Shown here piece by piece: positions 44,702-50,798 of a DNA stretch of 50,798 bases. Made by a program: the position numbers and the translations under genes. The stretch is from Rhodocyclales bacterium. GTDB taxonomy: Bacteria > Pseudomonadota > Gammaproteobacteria > Burkholderiales > Rhodocyclaceae. The notes below the pieces were generated by a model. It had not been told where the DNA came from. It did not search any database and worked only from the letters and a program-made list of their open reading frames with translations. Position 1 is the stretch's first letter, and each line of letters starts with the position of its first letter. The stretch lies in assembly GCA_016235805.1 (NCBI GenBank), contig JACRIY010000038.1, positions 1-50,798 of the forward strand, given 5' to 3'.

Positions 44702-45130
44702 TCAGTCGCGCCACCCGTCGCGACGATGCGAGGAACCCCGATCGTGGTCATCGCCATGTCGCGAGCGTCTGTCATAGTCGCGGTGCCGGTGCGTGCGCGC
44801 GACCCAGTGCGGCGGTTCAAGTAACCAGCGACCGCCGCGTTGCTCCCAGTGCCCGGCGACATGGCTGTAGCCCGGCCGCACCCTCGTCCATGCTCCCGGG
44901 TTCCAGACGTGGCGATGGCCGTTCGCGACCCAGTAGCCCGGCGCCCAGACATGACCCGGAACGGCGACCGGGACGTACTCGACTACGGGCGGTGGCGGCG
45001 GACCGATGTCGACACCGATCGAGACATCCCCGATCCGGAAGCGAACGTCCGCGCTGTCGGCGAAGGATGGTGTCGAGAACAGCGCGACCAGCAAGATGCC
45101 GATGGACGAAACTTGTTGGACGGTTCCCAT
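44702..45130 (-). CDS. Exported WXXGXW-repeat protein
   Basis: A 142-residue protein with a signal peptide (MGTVQQVSSIGILLVALFSTPSFA) and a short repeat region of the YXWGXW/WXXGXW type: VWAPGYWVANGHRHVWNPGAWTRVRPGYSHVAGHWEQRGGRW. It is followed by a very basic and His-rich tail (HRHRDYDRRSRHGDDHDRGSSHRRDGW). Proteins of this group are surface- or periplasm-located in many proteobacteria; no enzymatic activity is known. Monocistronic. Confidence 0.87.
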   Translation of the reverse strand: MGTVQQVSSIGILLVALFSTPSFADSADVRFRIGDVSIGVDIGPPPPPVVEYVPVAVPGHVWAPGYWVANGHRHVWNPGAWTRVRPGYSHVAGHWEQRGGRWLLEPPHWVARTHRHRDYDRRSRHGDDHDRGSSHRRDGWRD

Positions 45131-45480
45131 GTGATTCTCCTTGTCAATCGCGCGCCGCGAATGAGCGACGCTCTGATAAGCAAGTTAACGCAGCGACGCG
45201 CCGCGAGTCACCCGCAAAACTGTAAGGCGGGTAGGCGGTTTGTAAGCGGATGTGGGGCGCCAAGCAAAGCCGGGGCGGTTCCGATCGGAATGAATGTCGC
45301 GTTCCCTGAAGGCGGCAGCGATGGCGCCCCGGGATCGTGCTTATGCTACGACTGCTCGGTGCCCTTTGCTGCCATTCGGGAATTGGGAAAGCGGACCTTC
45401 AGGAACGTATAGCTAACCGGCGCTGTGCGGATTTATCGCGCAGCGTCCGTGTTGACTGCCGGGTTATCCGCTTTCACTGC
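45131..45480. other. Intergenic region without a credible gene
   Basis: About 350 bp between the WXXGXW gene start and the end of the low-GC hypothetical gene. A plus-strand open frame at 45337-45729 is composition noise across a gene boundary. The region contains the left member (45368-45403) of a pair of related sequences that flank the low-GC gene. The promoter of the WXXGXW gene must lie near 45150-45200. Confidence 0.6.
45368..45403 (+). repeat. Left flanking sequence of the low-GC gene
   Basis: GCTGCCATTCGGGAATT followed by GGGAAAGCGGACCTTCAGG. It resembles, in inverted orientation, 46301-46338 on the other side of the gene: 13 of 17 bases in the first block and 12 of 14 in AAAGCGGACCTTCA. 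Possibly remnants of a mobile or repeated extragenic sequence. Confidence 0.5.
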
Positions 45481-46158
45481 CTATTGACCCGCTGTCGGAA
45501 GACGAACGTGTATCTCGTTGACATATTTCTGCCAAGCCCACTCCCAAGTGTCCGCAGAATATGCGCCAAAAAGGCAGGGCGACTTTTCTTCCCTGTCATG
45601 GATCGTGAGGAAGATGAAATTTGGTCGTCGGCAAGCCAGCCTTTGCTCAGTATTGCCGCTGCAACTCTGGGTTGCCCGGATCATATACGGGCCTTCATTG
45701 CGCCACTTAACAACAACGTACCCATCTAAAAGAACGTCCCCATTCACGAGCCAATCTCTGTGTTTAGGATCAAAGCTGTCGATTGTGGAGCCCTCTTTGG
45801 GCCCCCATGAGCCAATAAAAGCCTTTCCTTCATGTTGGAGCTGAATGTTTTCAAGAAAAACTATGTCCTGCAAGAATTCTTGACACCACTTAGGTGGCTT
45901 TCTCGATGAGAGCTTATTTGCGCCCATCTTTCCATTCATTGCGTTTACTGCTCGAACTTCACTGACAACCGAAACGCTTAGAGTAACCATGCGTCGAATA
46001 GCCTCTTTTCTCTTGTCCGAGTATTCATAGGGGGCATTGCATGTCTCCTTTTGCCATGGGTTTCTTATCGCCTCGGTTCCCATTGTTTCCCCACAGGATA
46101 GTGCAAACGCAGATGAGCACGTTACGGCGGAAACCACCAACGCATAAATAGGTTGCAT
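45481..46158 (-). CDS. Hypothetical exported protein, lower GC than its surroundings
   Basis: A 225-residue product when started at the ATG at 46158, which gives a signal peptide (MQPIYALVVSAVTCSSAFAL) before a cysteine-containing mature part (SCGETMGTEAIRNPWQKETC). No domain could be recognised; aromatic and charged residues (DWLVNGDVLLDGYVVVKW, DTWEWAWQKYVNEIHV) suggest a folded extracytoplasmic protein. The base composition is clearly more AT rich and the codon choice less biased than in neighbours, pointing to recent transfer. A longer frame to 46278 adds 40 residues without a better start. Confidence 0.6.
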   Translation of the reverse strand: MQPIYALVVSAVTCSSAFALSCGETMGTEAIRNPWQKETCNAPYEYSDKRKEAIRRMVTLSVSVVSEVRAVNAMNGKMGANKLSSRKPPKWCQEFLQDIVFLENIQLQHEGKAFIGSWGPKEGSTIDSFDPKHRDWLVNGDVLLDGYVVVKWRNEGPYMIRATQSCSGNTEQRLACRRPNFIFLTIHDREEKSPCLFGAYSADTWEWAWQKYVNEIHVRLPTAGQ

Positions 46159-46300
46159 TGGATAACAGTCATTCAGGCGCAGATGCGTCCGGGCTATTGC
46201 TAATAATACGGACACGGTCGAAATGCCCTCAATGTATTGAATGACGGGAAGATTATCCGACCCCGGTCTCCTTATCAATCAATAATCATACGGACAGGGC

Positions 46301-46338
46301 TTGAACGTCTGCTTTGCAGAGAATTCCCGAGCGGCGGC
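46301..46338 (-). repeat. Right flanking sequence of the low-GC gene
   Basis: On the minus strand GCCGCCGCTCGGGAATT is followed by CTCTGCAAAGCAGACGTTCAA, related to 45368-45403 in inverted orientation. Confidence 0.5.
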
Positions 46339-46416
46339 TCTTGGCCGCACTGAGCCCTAGAGATAACGATCTTTGACGGCCGCAATGACCGAACAGCAGA
46401 ACCTCGACACTCCAAT

Positions 46417-46440
46417 CGCCGTACCGCCAGCGCCGACTTT
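46417..46440 (+). repeat. Dispersed repeat, short form, copy 7
   Basis: CGCCGTACCGCCAGCG followed by CCGACTTT, about 100 bp before the kinase gene. Confidence 0.75.
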
Positions 46441-46542
46441 CAAAATCGGACCATAACCGGCAATTGACGCCTCGACCCAGCCTCAGGCACACTCCGCAGG
46501 TTAAGGTTGTCTTCTCCATCATTGACAAGGTACCCGCGGCAA

Positions 46543-47826
46543 ATGAAGCAAGCGGCTGAAGGCGGTTTCGAAAAGTACGGGATCATCCGGGAGCTGGGCC
46601 AGGGGGCGACGAGCATCGTCTACCTCGCCCGGGACACCTTCAACGACCGCGAGGTGGCGATCAAGGTCTTCAAGCCCGAGATCCTGTCCGATTCCGAGCA
46701 CGGCGACACCTACCGCAAGCTGATCGCCAACGAGGTGGCGCTGGCCGGCCGCCTCAACCACCCGCACATCGTCGGCATCTACGACGCGATGCTTGGGCGC
46801 GACGATGGCTACATCGTCATGGAGTACGTGCAGGGCGAAACGCTCGAAAAGTACGGCCAGGTCGACAGCCTGCTGCCGGTGGACAAGGTGATCGAGATCA
46901 CCTTCAAGTGCGCGCTGGCGCTGGATTTCGCCAGCCGCAACGGCATCATCCATCGCGACATCAAGCCGGCCAACATCATGCTCTGCTCCGATGGCGCGGT
47001 GAAGATCGCCGACTTCGGCGCAGCGATCGTGGCCAAGAACGACGAAACCCAGCTGACCGGGGTCGGTTCGCCTTCCTACATGTCACCGGAGCAGATGCGC
47101 AACGACACCCTCAGTTGCCAGACCGACATCTATTCTTTGGGCGTGGTGATGTACAAACTGCTCACCGGCCGCCTGCCCTTCGAGGCCGAAAGCAACTACG
47201 CGCTGACCTTCAAGATCCTGAACGAAGACGCGCCCGACATCCGCGTGCATCGCCCTGCGCTCTCGGCGCGCCTGGCCGACATCGTGACCAAGGCGCTGCG
47301 CCGCAACGGGCCGGAGCGGCATGCCAACTGGCGCGAGTTCATCGCCGACCTTTCCACCATCGCCGAGCTCGACCTGCCGCAGCAGGCCGATTCCGAGACC
47401 CAGCGCTTCAACATGCTGAGGGCCCTGCCCTTCTTCCGGGACTTCAGCGAAATCGAACTCTGGGAGGTGCTGCGCATCAGCATGTGGGGACGCGTGCCCT
47501 CCGGTACCATCCTGGTCGAGGAGGGCTCCCAGGGCAATTTCTTCTTCGTCATCGCCGACGGCAACGTGGGCGTGGTCAAGGGCAGCAAGAAGCTGGCCAC
47601 CCTGGGCAAGGGGCACTGCTTTGGCGAGATGTGCTACATCCGTCTGGGTGCGATGATGCGCACCGCCACCATCGTCGCCGAAACGCCCGTCACCCTGTTC
47701 AAAATCAAGGCCGACTCGCTGCACAAGGCCTCGGAAAACTGCCAGTTGCGCTTCAACCGTTCGTTCATGAGCATCCTGGTCGACCGGCTGGCCAAGGCGA
47801 CCACCGAACTGGCGCACGTGTACTGA
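46543..47826 (+). CDS. Soluble Ser/Thr protein kinase with a C-terminal cyclic-nucleotide-binding domain
   Basis: A 427-residue Hanks-type kinase. Kinase motifs are ELGQGATSIVYLA (Gly loop), VAIKVF (K41), E64, HRDIKPANIM (137-146), DFGAAI (157-162) and SPEQ. A cNMP-binding-type barrel follows at about 295-410: FFRDFSEIELWEV, GTILVEEGSQGNFFFVIADGNVGVV, FGEMCYI (360-366) and RTATIV (373-378), with the Glu and Arg of the phosphate-binding cassette. There is no membrane helix. This places kinase and cyclic-nucleotide control in one chain, but in the opposite order to PKG. The ATG at 46543 has no strong ribosome site. It is convergent with an FHA-domain gene 19 bp away, a likely functional partner. 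Confidence 0.9.
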   Translation: MKQAAEGGFEKYGIIRELGQGATSIVYLARDTFNDREVAIKVFKPEILSDSEHGDTYRKLIANEVALAGRLNHPHIVGIYDAMLGRDDGYIVMEYVQGETLEKYGQVDSLLPVDKVIEITFKCALALDFASRNGIIHRDIKPANIMLCSDGAVKIADFGAAIVAKNDETQLTGVGSPSYMSPEQMRNDTLSCQTDIYSLGVVMYKLLTGRLPFEAESNYALTFKILNEDAPDIRVHRPALSARLADIVTKALRRNGPERHANWREFIADLSTIAELDLPQQADSETQRFNMLRALPFFRDFSEIELWEVLRISMWGRVPSGTILVEEGSQGNFFFVIADGNVGVVKGSKKLATLGKGHCFGEMCYIRLGAMMRTATIVAETPVTLFKIKADSLHKASENCQLRFNRSFMSILVDRLAKATTELAHVY

Positions 47827-47845
47827 TGCGGCGCCCGGCCGCCTG

Positions 47846-48700
47846 CTAGCGGCCGATCTTGGCGTCGAGGAAGGCCTTGATCTCGGCGAACTTTTCTTCC
47901 TCGCGCTTGACGAACTCGACGGTGCAGTCGTCCAGGCCGGCGAGCTTGAAACCCTCTTTGGACTCCGGCAGGACGACGGTGATATGGCCCGCGAGCAGGG
48001 CGCTGGCCGGCTTGAGCTGGATCGAGGCGATGCTGTCGATGGGAATGTACTTGTCGCCCTTGATGCCTTCCAGCAGGTCGCCCTTGAGGCTCTGCAGCAG
48101 CACCTTGACGCCCATCTTGCGCCTGATCACGACCTCCTTGTCATAGATCTCGAGGCGGTCGCCGGTTTTCGACTCGGCGCTCATCAGCGCGCCCGGCTTC
48201 GTGGCGTAGCCCATCTTGCACGACGGGCACCTGTCCGCCGGCGCCTTGTTGTCCTTGGCTTGGCGCGTGTAGCCGCAGTGCGGGCATTCGCCGCCCGCCA
48301 TCGGGCCGGGAGCCGTCGGCGCCGCGCTGCGCTTGTCCTGGGCCGCCTCTGCCGGCGTGCCGGCCTCCGCAGCCGGCGCCTTGCTCTTGGCGGCCGGGGC
48401 GGCAGCCTTGGCGTCTTCCTCGACGAAGCGCAGCTGGCAGTTGCCTATGGAAATCACGTCCCCGTCGCTCAGCAGCAGCCTGGATATCTGCCTTTCGTTT
48501 ACGAAGGTGCCGGTGGCGCTGCCAAGGTCTTCGATGACGTAAAGTTCGCCGCAACGGATGACGACCGCATGCTCGTTGTCGGCATTGAGATTGGCGAGCG
48601 GGACCTCATTGGCCGCCTTGCTGCCGATGACCATCCTGTCCTTGTTGACCGCGAACTCCCCTCGCCCACGACCATTCGTGCAATCAATCAGCCTCGCCAT
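47846..48700 (-). CDS. FHA domain, zinc ribbon and DUF4429-like domain protein
   Basis: A 284-residue cytoplasmic protein. An N-terminal FHA domain (about 1-92) has VIGSKAANEVPLANL, NEHAVVI, LYVIEDLGSATGTFVNER, the phosphothreonine-reading fold, although the usual GR..S-H pattern is partly degenerate. An Ala/Pro/Lys linker leads to a zinc ribbon with C139-x2-C142 and C158-x2-C161, then a C-terminal PH-like region (EIYDKEVVIRRKMGVKVLL, KGDKYIPIDSIASIQLKPA, GHITVVLPES) like DUF4429. The ATG at 48700 gives the family start and has a GGGAAG ribosome site. The adjacent convergent kinase is the natural candidate for producing the phosphorylated partner it would read. Confidence 0.82.
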   Translation of the reverse strand: MARLIDCTNGRGRGEFAVNKDRMVIGSKAANEVPLANLNADNEHAVVIRCGELYVIEDLGSATGTFVNERQISRLLLSDGDVISIGNCQLRFVEEDAKAAAPAAKSKAPAAEAGTPAEAAQDKRSAAPTAPGPMAGGECPHCGYTRQAKDNKAPADRCPSCKMGYATKPGALMSAESKTGDRLEIYDKEVVIRRKMGVKVLLQSLKGDLLEGIKGDKYIPIDSIASIQLKPASALLAGHITVVLPESKEGFKLAGLDDCTVEFVKREEEKFAEIKAFLDAKIGR

Positions 48701-48777
48701 GCCGCTTCCCTGTAACTTGAAAACTTCGATGGCCCAAGCATAACGCAAGGATCGGTATTGCGCAGGCCGGGGGCCGC

Positions 48778-48906
48778 TCAGCCGATGCGCGGCAGGAGGA
48801 TGCGATCGTTGCGGGCATCGATCACCCAGGCATGGGACACGCGGGACAGCAACGCCTCGGGCATGCAGAAGGTGTCGGCGGCGCCGCGGAACCTGCCACT
48901 GGCCAT
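48778..48906 (-). CDS. Possible small protein (42 residues)
   Basis: ATG at 48906 opens MASGRFRGAADTFCMPEALL and stops with TGA at 48780-48778. The frame continues open for 16 more codons upstream without another start. Composition is compatible with coding, and the pntB terminator lies upstream. No ribosome site or homologue could be judged, so it may be a remnant or noise. Confidence 0.3.
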   Translation of the reverse strand: MASGRFRGAADTFCMPEALLSRVSHAWVIDARNDRILLPRIG

Positions 48907-49070
48907 AACCGCTTCATCAGGCTGGACAGTCCATTGCGGCCCGATTGGCCATCAATCTGAACGGCTCCTGATGGCGGGCACCCGACTTGACCAAACCACC
49001 ACCATATTCCGGATACCAAAAAAAACGCCACGGCATGCCGTGGCGTTTTTGCTGATGCAAACTGCCGAGA
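48907..49070. other. Gap between the small ORF and pntB
   Basis: This part of the gap contains the pntB terminator. No other gene, RNA or repeat copy was found. Confidence 0.5.
49018..49050. terminator. Rho-independent terminator after pntB
   Basis: ACGCCACGGCA and TGCCGTGGCGT form an 11-bp stem that is a perfect palindrome, with a run of eight A before it (eight U on the minus-strand transcript) and five T after it. It ends the pnt transcript and may also serve the other strand. Confidence 0.93.
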
Positions 49071-50483
49071 TCAGCTCTTCAGCGCCACCAGCACCTCGTC
49101 CAGCATCTTCTTCGCATCGCCGAACAGCATGCGGTTGTTTTCCTTGTAGAAGAGCGGATTGTCGACGCCGGCATAGCCCGAAGCCATCGAACGCTTCATG
49201 ACGATCGAGGTCTTGGCCTTCCAGACTTCGAGCACCGGCATGCCGGCGATCGGGCTGGTCGGATCGTCCTGCGCGGCCGGATTGACGATGTCGTTGGCGC
49301 CGATCACCATGGCCACGTCCGTGGTCGGGAAGTCGTCGTTCAACTCGTCCATTTCCATCACGATGTCGTAGGGCACCTTGGCTTCGGCCAGCAGCACGTT
49401 CATGTGGCCGGGCATGCGCCCCGCCACCGGATGGATGCCGAAGCGGATGTTCACGCCCTTCTCGCGCAGATGCTTGGTGATTTCGTACACCGTGTGCTGG
49501 GCCTGCGCCACTGCCATGCCGTAGCCGGGAACGATGATCACGCTCTTGGCATCCTTCAGCAGTTCCGCGGTTTCGAGGGCACTGATCGGCACCACTTCAC
49601 CGGCAGGCACCGCCGCGTCGCCCTTCGGCGCCGGCGTACCGCCACCGGTGCCGAAGCCGCCGGCGATCACGCTGATGAAGTTGCGGTTCATCGCCCGGCA
49701 CATGATGTAGGACAGGATCGCGCCGGAGGAACCCACCAGCGCGCCAACCACGATCAGGAGGTCGTTGGAGAGCATGAAGCCGGTCGCCGCTGCCGCCCAG
49801 CCGGAGTAGCTGTTGAGCATCGAGACCACCACCGGCATGTCGGCACCGCCGATCGCCATCACCATATGGATGCCGAACAGGAGCGCGATCACCGTCATCA
49901 CGATCAGCGGCGTCATGCCCTCGCTGATCGAGTGGGACTTGATGAACTCTCCGCCGAACCAGATCACCACCAGCAGGCCGGCCAGGTTCAGCCAGTGGCG
50001 CGCGGGCAACAGCAGCGGCGAACCGCCGATCTTGCCGTTGAGCTTGCCGAAGGCGATCAACGAACCGGAGAAGGTCACCGCGCCGATCAGGATGCCGATG
50101 TAGATTTCCAGCTCGTGGATGGTCTTCTCGGCGCCCGACAGCGGAGCCGAAGTGTCGATGTAGCTGGCGAAGCCGACGAGGCAGGCTGCCAAACCAACGA
50201 GGCTGTGCATCAGCGCCACCAGTTCGGGCATCTGCGTCATCTTGACGACCTTGGCGGCATACAAACCGACGCCGCCGCCGACCACCATGGCGCCGATGAT
50301 CCACGGGATGCCGGCCGCCGTTACGCGCGGGCCGAACACCGTGGCCAGCACGGCGATGGTCATGCCGATCATGCCGTAGAGGTTGCCGCGCCGCGAGGTC
50401 TCCGGATTCGAAAGGCCGCCGAGGCTGAGGATGAAGAGAATGGTTGCTCCGATGTAGGAGACGGTTGCCAGATTTCCAGACAT
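49071..50483 (-). CDS. pntB: NAD(P) transhydrogenase subunit beta
   Basis: Membrane subunit that couples the proton gradient to hydride transfer from NADH to NADP+. The 470-residue product has the membrane part ([92 protein letters not shown]) and the NADP-binding domain ([55 protein letters not shown] as [31 protein letters not shown]). It lies 15 bp after pntA2 on the same strand, forming the usual pnt operon. Confidence 0.97.
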   Translation of the reverse strand: MSGNLATVSYIGATILFILSLGGLSNPETSRRGNLYGMIGMTIAVLATVFGPRVTAAGIPWIIGAMVVGGGVGLYAAKVVKMTQMPELVALMHSLVGLAACLVGFASYIDTSAPLSGAEKTIHELEIYIGILIGAVTFSGSLIAFGKLNGKIGGSPLLLPARHWLNLAGLLVVIWFGGEFIKSHSISEGMTPLIVMTVIALLFGIHMVMAIGGADMPVVVSMLNSYSGWAAAATGFMLSNDLLIVVGALVGSSGAILSYIMCRAMNRNFISVIAGGFGTGGGTPAPKGDAAVPAGEVVPISALETAELLKDAKSVIIVPGYGMAVAQAQHTVYEITKHLREKGVNIRFGIHPVAGRMPGHMNVLLAEAKVPYDIVMEMDELNDDFPTTDVAMVIGANDIVNPAAQDDPTSPIAGMPVLEVWKAKTSIVMKRSMASGYAGVDNPLFYKENNRMLFGDAKKMLDEVLVALKS

Positions 50484-50498
50484 GTCGTGTCTCCTGGG

Positions 50499-50798
50499 TT
50501 ATTTGCGGAACATGTCCAGCATGCGCTGGGTCACGGCGAATCCGCCGAACATGTTGACGGCGGTAAGGGCGATGCCGCCCACGGCCAACCAGCGTATCCA
50601 CGGCTCCGGCGGCAGGCCGCCGGCCAGCGGCGGCGCAATCTGCACCAGCGCGCCGATGCAGATGATGCTGGAGATGGCGTTGGTCACGCTCATCAGCGGC
50701 GTATGCAGGGCGGGTTTTACATTCCAGATGACCATGTAGCCGACAAAACATGCCAGGACGAATACCGTGAAATGCGCCATGAAAGAAGCGGGCGCAAC
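50499..50798 (-). CDS. pntA2: NAD(P) transhydrogenase subunit alpha, part 2 (membrane part; may extend past the right edge)
   Basis: A three-helix membrane protein of the split PntA type: [44 protein letters not shown], then two more helices ([28 protein letters not shown]). The conserved [13 protein letters not shown] turn identifies it. An ATG at 50780 lacks a ribosome site and would leave a shorter N-terminus than usual, so the real start is probably just outside the window; the frame is open to the edge. The NAD-binding pntA1 gene is expected beyond it. Confidence 0.9.
   Translation of the reverse strand, partial: VAPASFMAHFTVFVLACFVGYMVIWNVKPALHTPLMSVTNAISSIICIGALVQIAPPLAGGLPPEPWIRWLAVGGIALTAVNMFGGFAVTQRMLDMFRK

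Larger units (their letters stand above)
46159..46542. other. Intergenic region ahead of the kinase gene
   Basis: About 384 bp. It contains the right flanking sequence of the low-GC gene (46301-46338) and short copy 7 of the dispersed repeat (46417-46440). No gene, terminator or clear promoter was identified. Confidence 0.6.

Noticed and set aside
45337..45729. 130-codon plus-strand frame at the end of the low-GC gene
   Set aside because: It crosses from intergenic DNA into the antisense of the hypothetical gene and has no ribosome site or family-like sequence.

Overview
The window is one continuous stretch of high-GC chromosome from a betaproteobacterium, most likely a member of the Rhodocyclales or a close relative. 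This is inferred from gene content and order: cd1 nitrite reductase, TRAP and DASS carboxylate transporters, the rsmI/yraN/diaA/dolP neighbourhood, an MFS gene followed by ssb near uvrA, and a split pntA/pntB. No rRNA or tRNA gene, CRISPR array or intact insertion sequence was seen. The one clear structural RNA gene is rnpB.

Layout. 1-2.9 kb: an RND efflux pump (permease cut by the left edge, plus its adaptor). 2.9-6.5 kb: nirS behind a perfect Fnr/Dnr-type palindrome, followed by a Crp/Fnr regulator with an unusual C-terminal pair of PilJ/NarX-like sensor boxes. 6.5-13.9 kb: a long minus-strand operon (TRAP binding protein, hairpin terminator, small and large permeases, 2-hydroxyacid dehydrogenase, MFS, CbiX-type chelatase), divergent from a FadR-type regulator with a candidate operator between. 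14.0-16.0 kb: TerC protein, Usp, EamA exporter. 16.1-18.5 kb: rnpB with an enlarged P12 region, a DUF3025 gene running into it, and pyrC. 18.5-21.9 kb: rsmI divergent from yraN, a secreted HIRAN protein, diaA/gmhA, a dolP-like lipoprotein and rfaE2.

22.0-29.0 kb: a membrane-anchored TAXI-type binding protein, ssb, an MFS exporter, a PaaK/CapK-like adenylating enzyme coupled to a methyltransferase, a GlcG/HbpS protein and a TSUP exporter. 29.1-35.1 kb: uvrA with a small coupled gene, a HupE/UreJ-like membrane protein with a TPR partner, and a signal-peptide protein made of Lys/Glu repeats. 35.1-39.1 kb: a reductase and a methyltransferase, a double-domain glycosyltransferase, and the last gene of the next operon. 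38.2-44.6 kb: periplasmic PDC sensor, DASS transporter, DUF3604/PHP metalloenzyme and binding protein in one operon, divergent from a Crp-family regulator. 44.7-49.0 kb: a WXXGXW protein, a lower-GC secreted orphan gene flanked by related inverted sequences, a Ser/Thr kinase with a cyclic-nucleotide-binding domain, and a convergent FHA/zinc-ribbon/DUF4429 protein. 49.1 kb to the end: pntB and part of pntA2.

Physiologically the window suggests a respiratory, denitrifying organism that imports organic acids and uses several Crp-type switches. The strongest candidates for new biology are the Crp-PilJ fusion beside nirS, a dispersed intergenic repeat in long and short forms (seven copies between 21.9 and 46.5 kb), the DASS/DUF3604 operon with its own sensor protein and regulator, and the kinase-cNMP protein paired with an FHA protein. 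All functional calls come from reading motifs and gene order; no database search was run.
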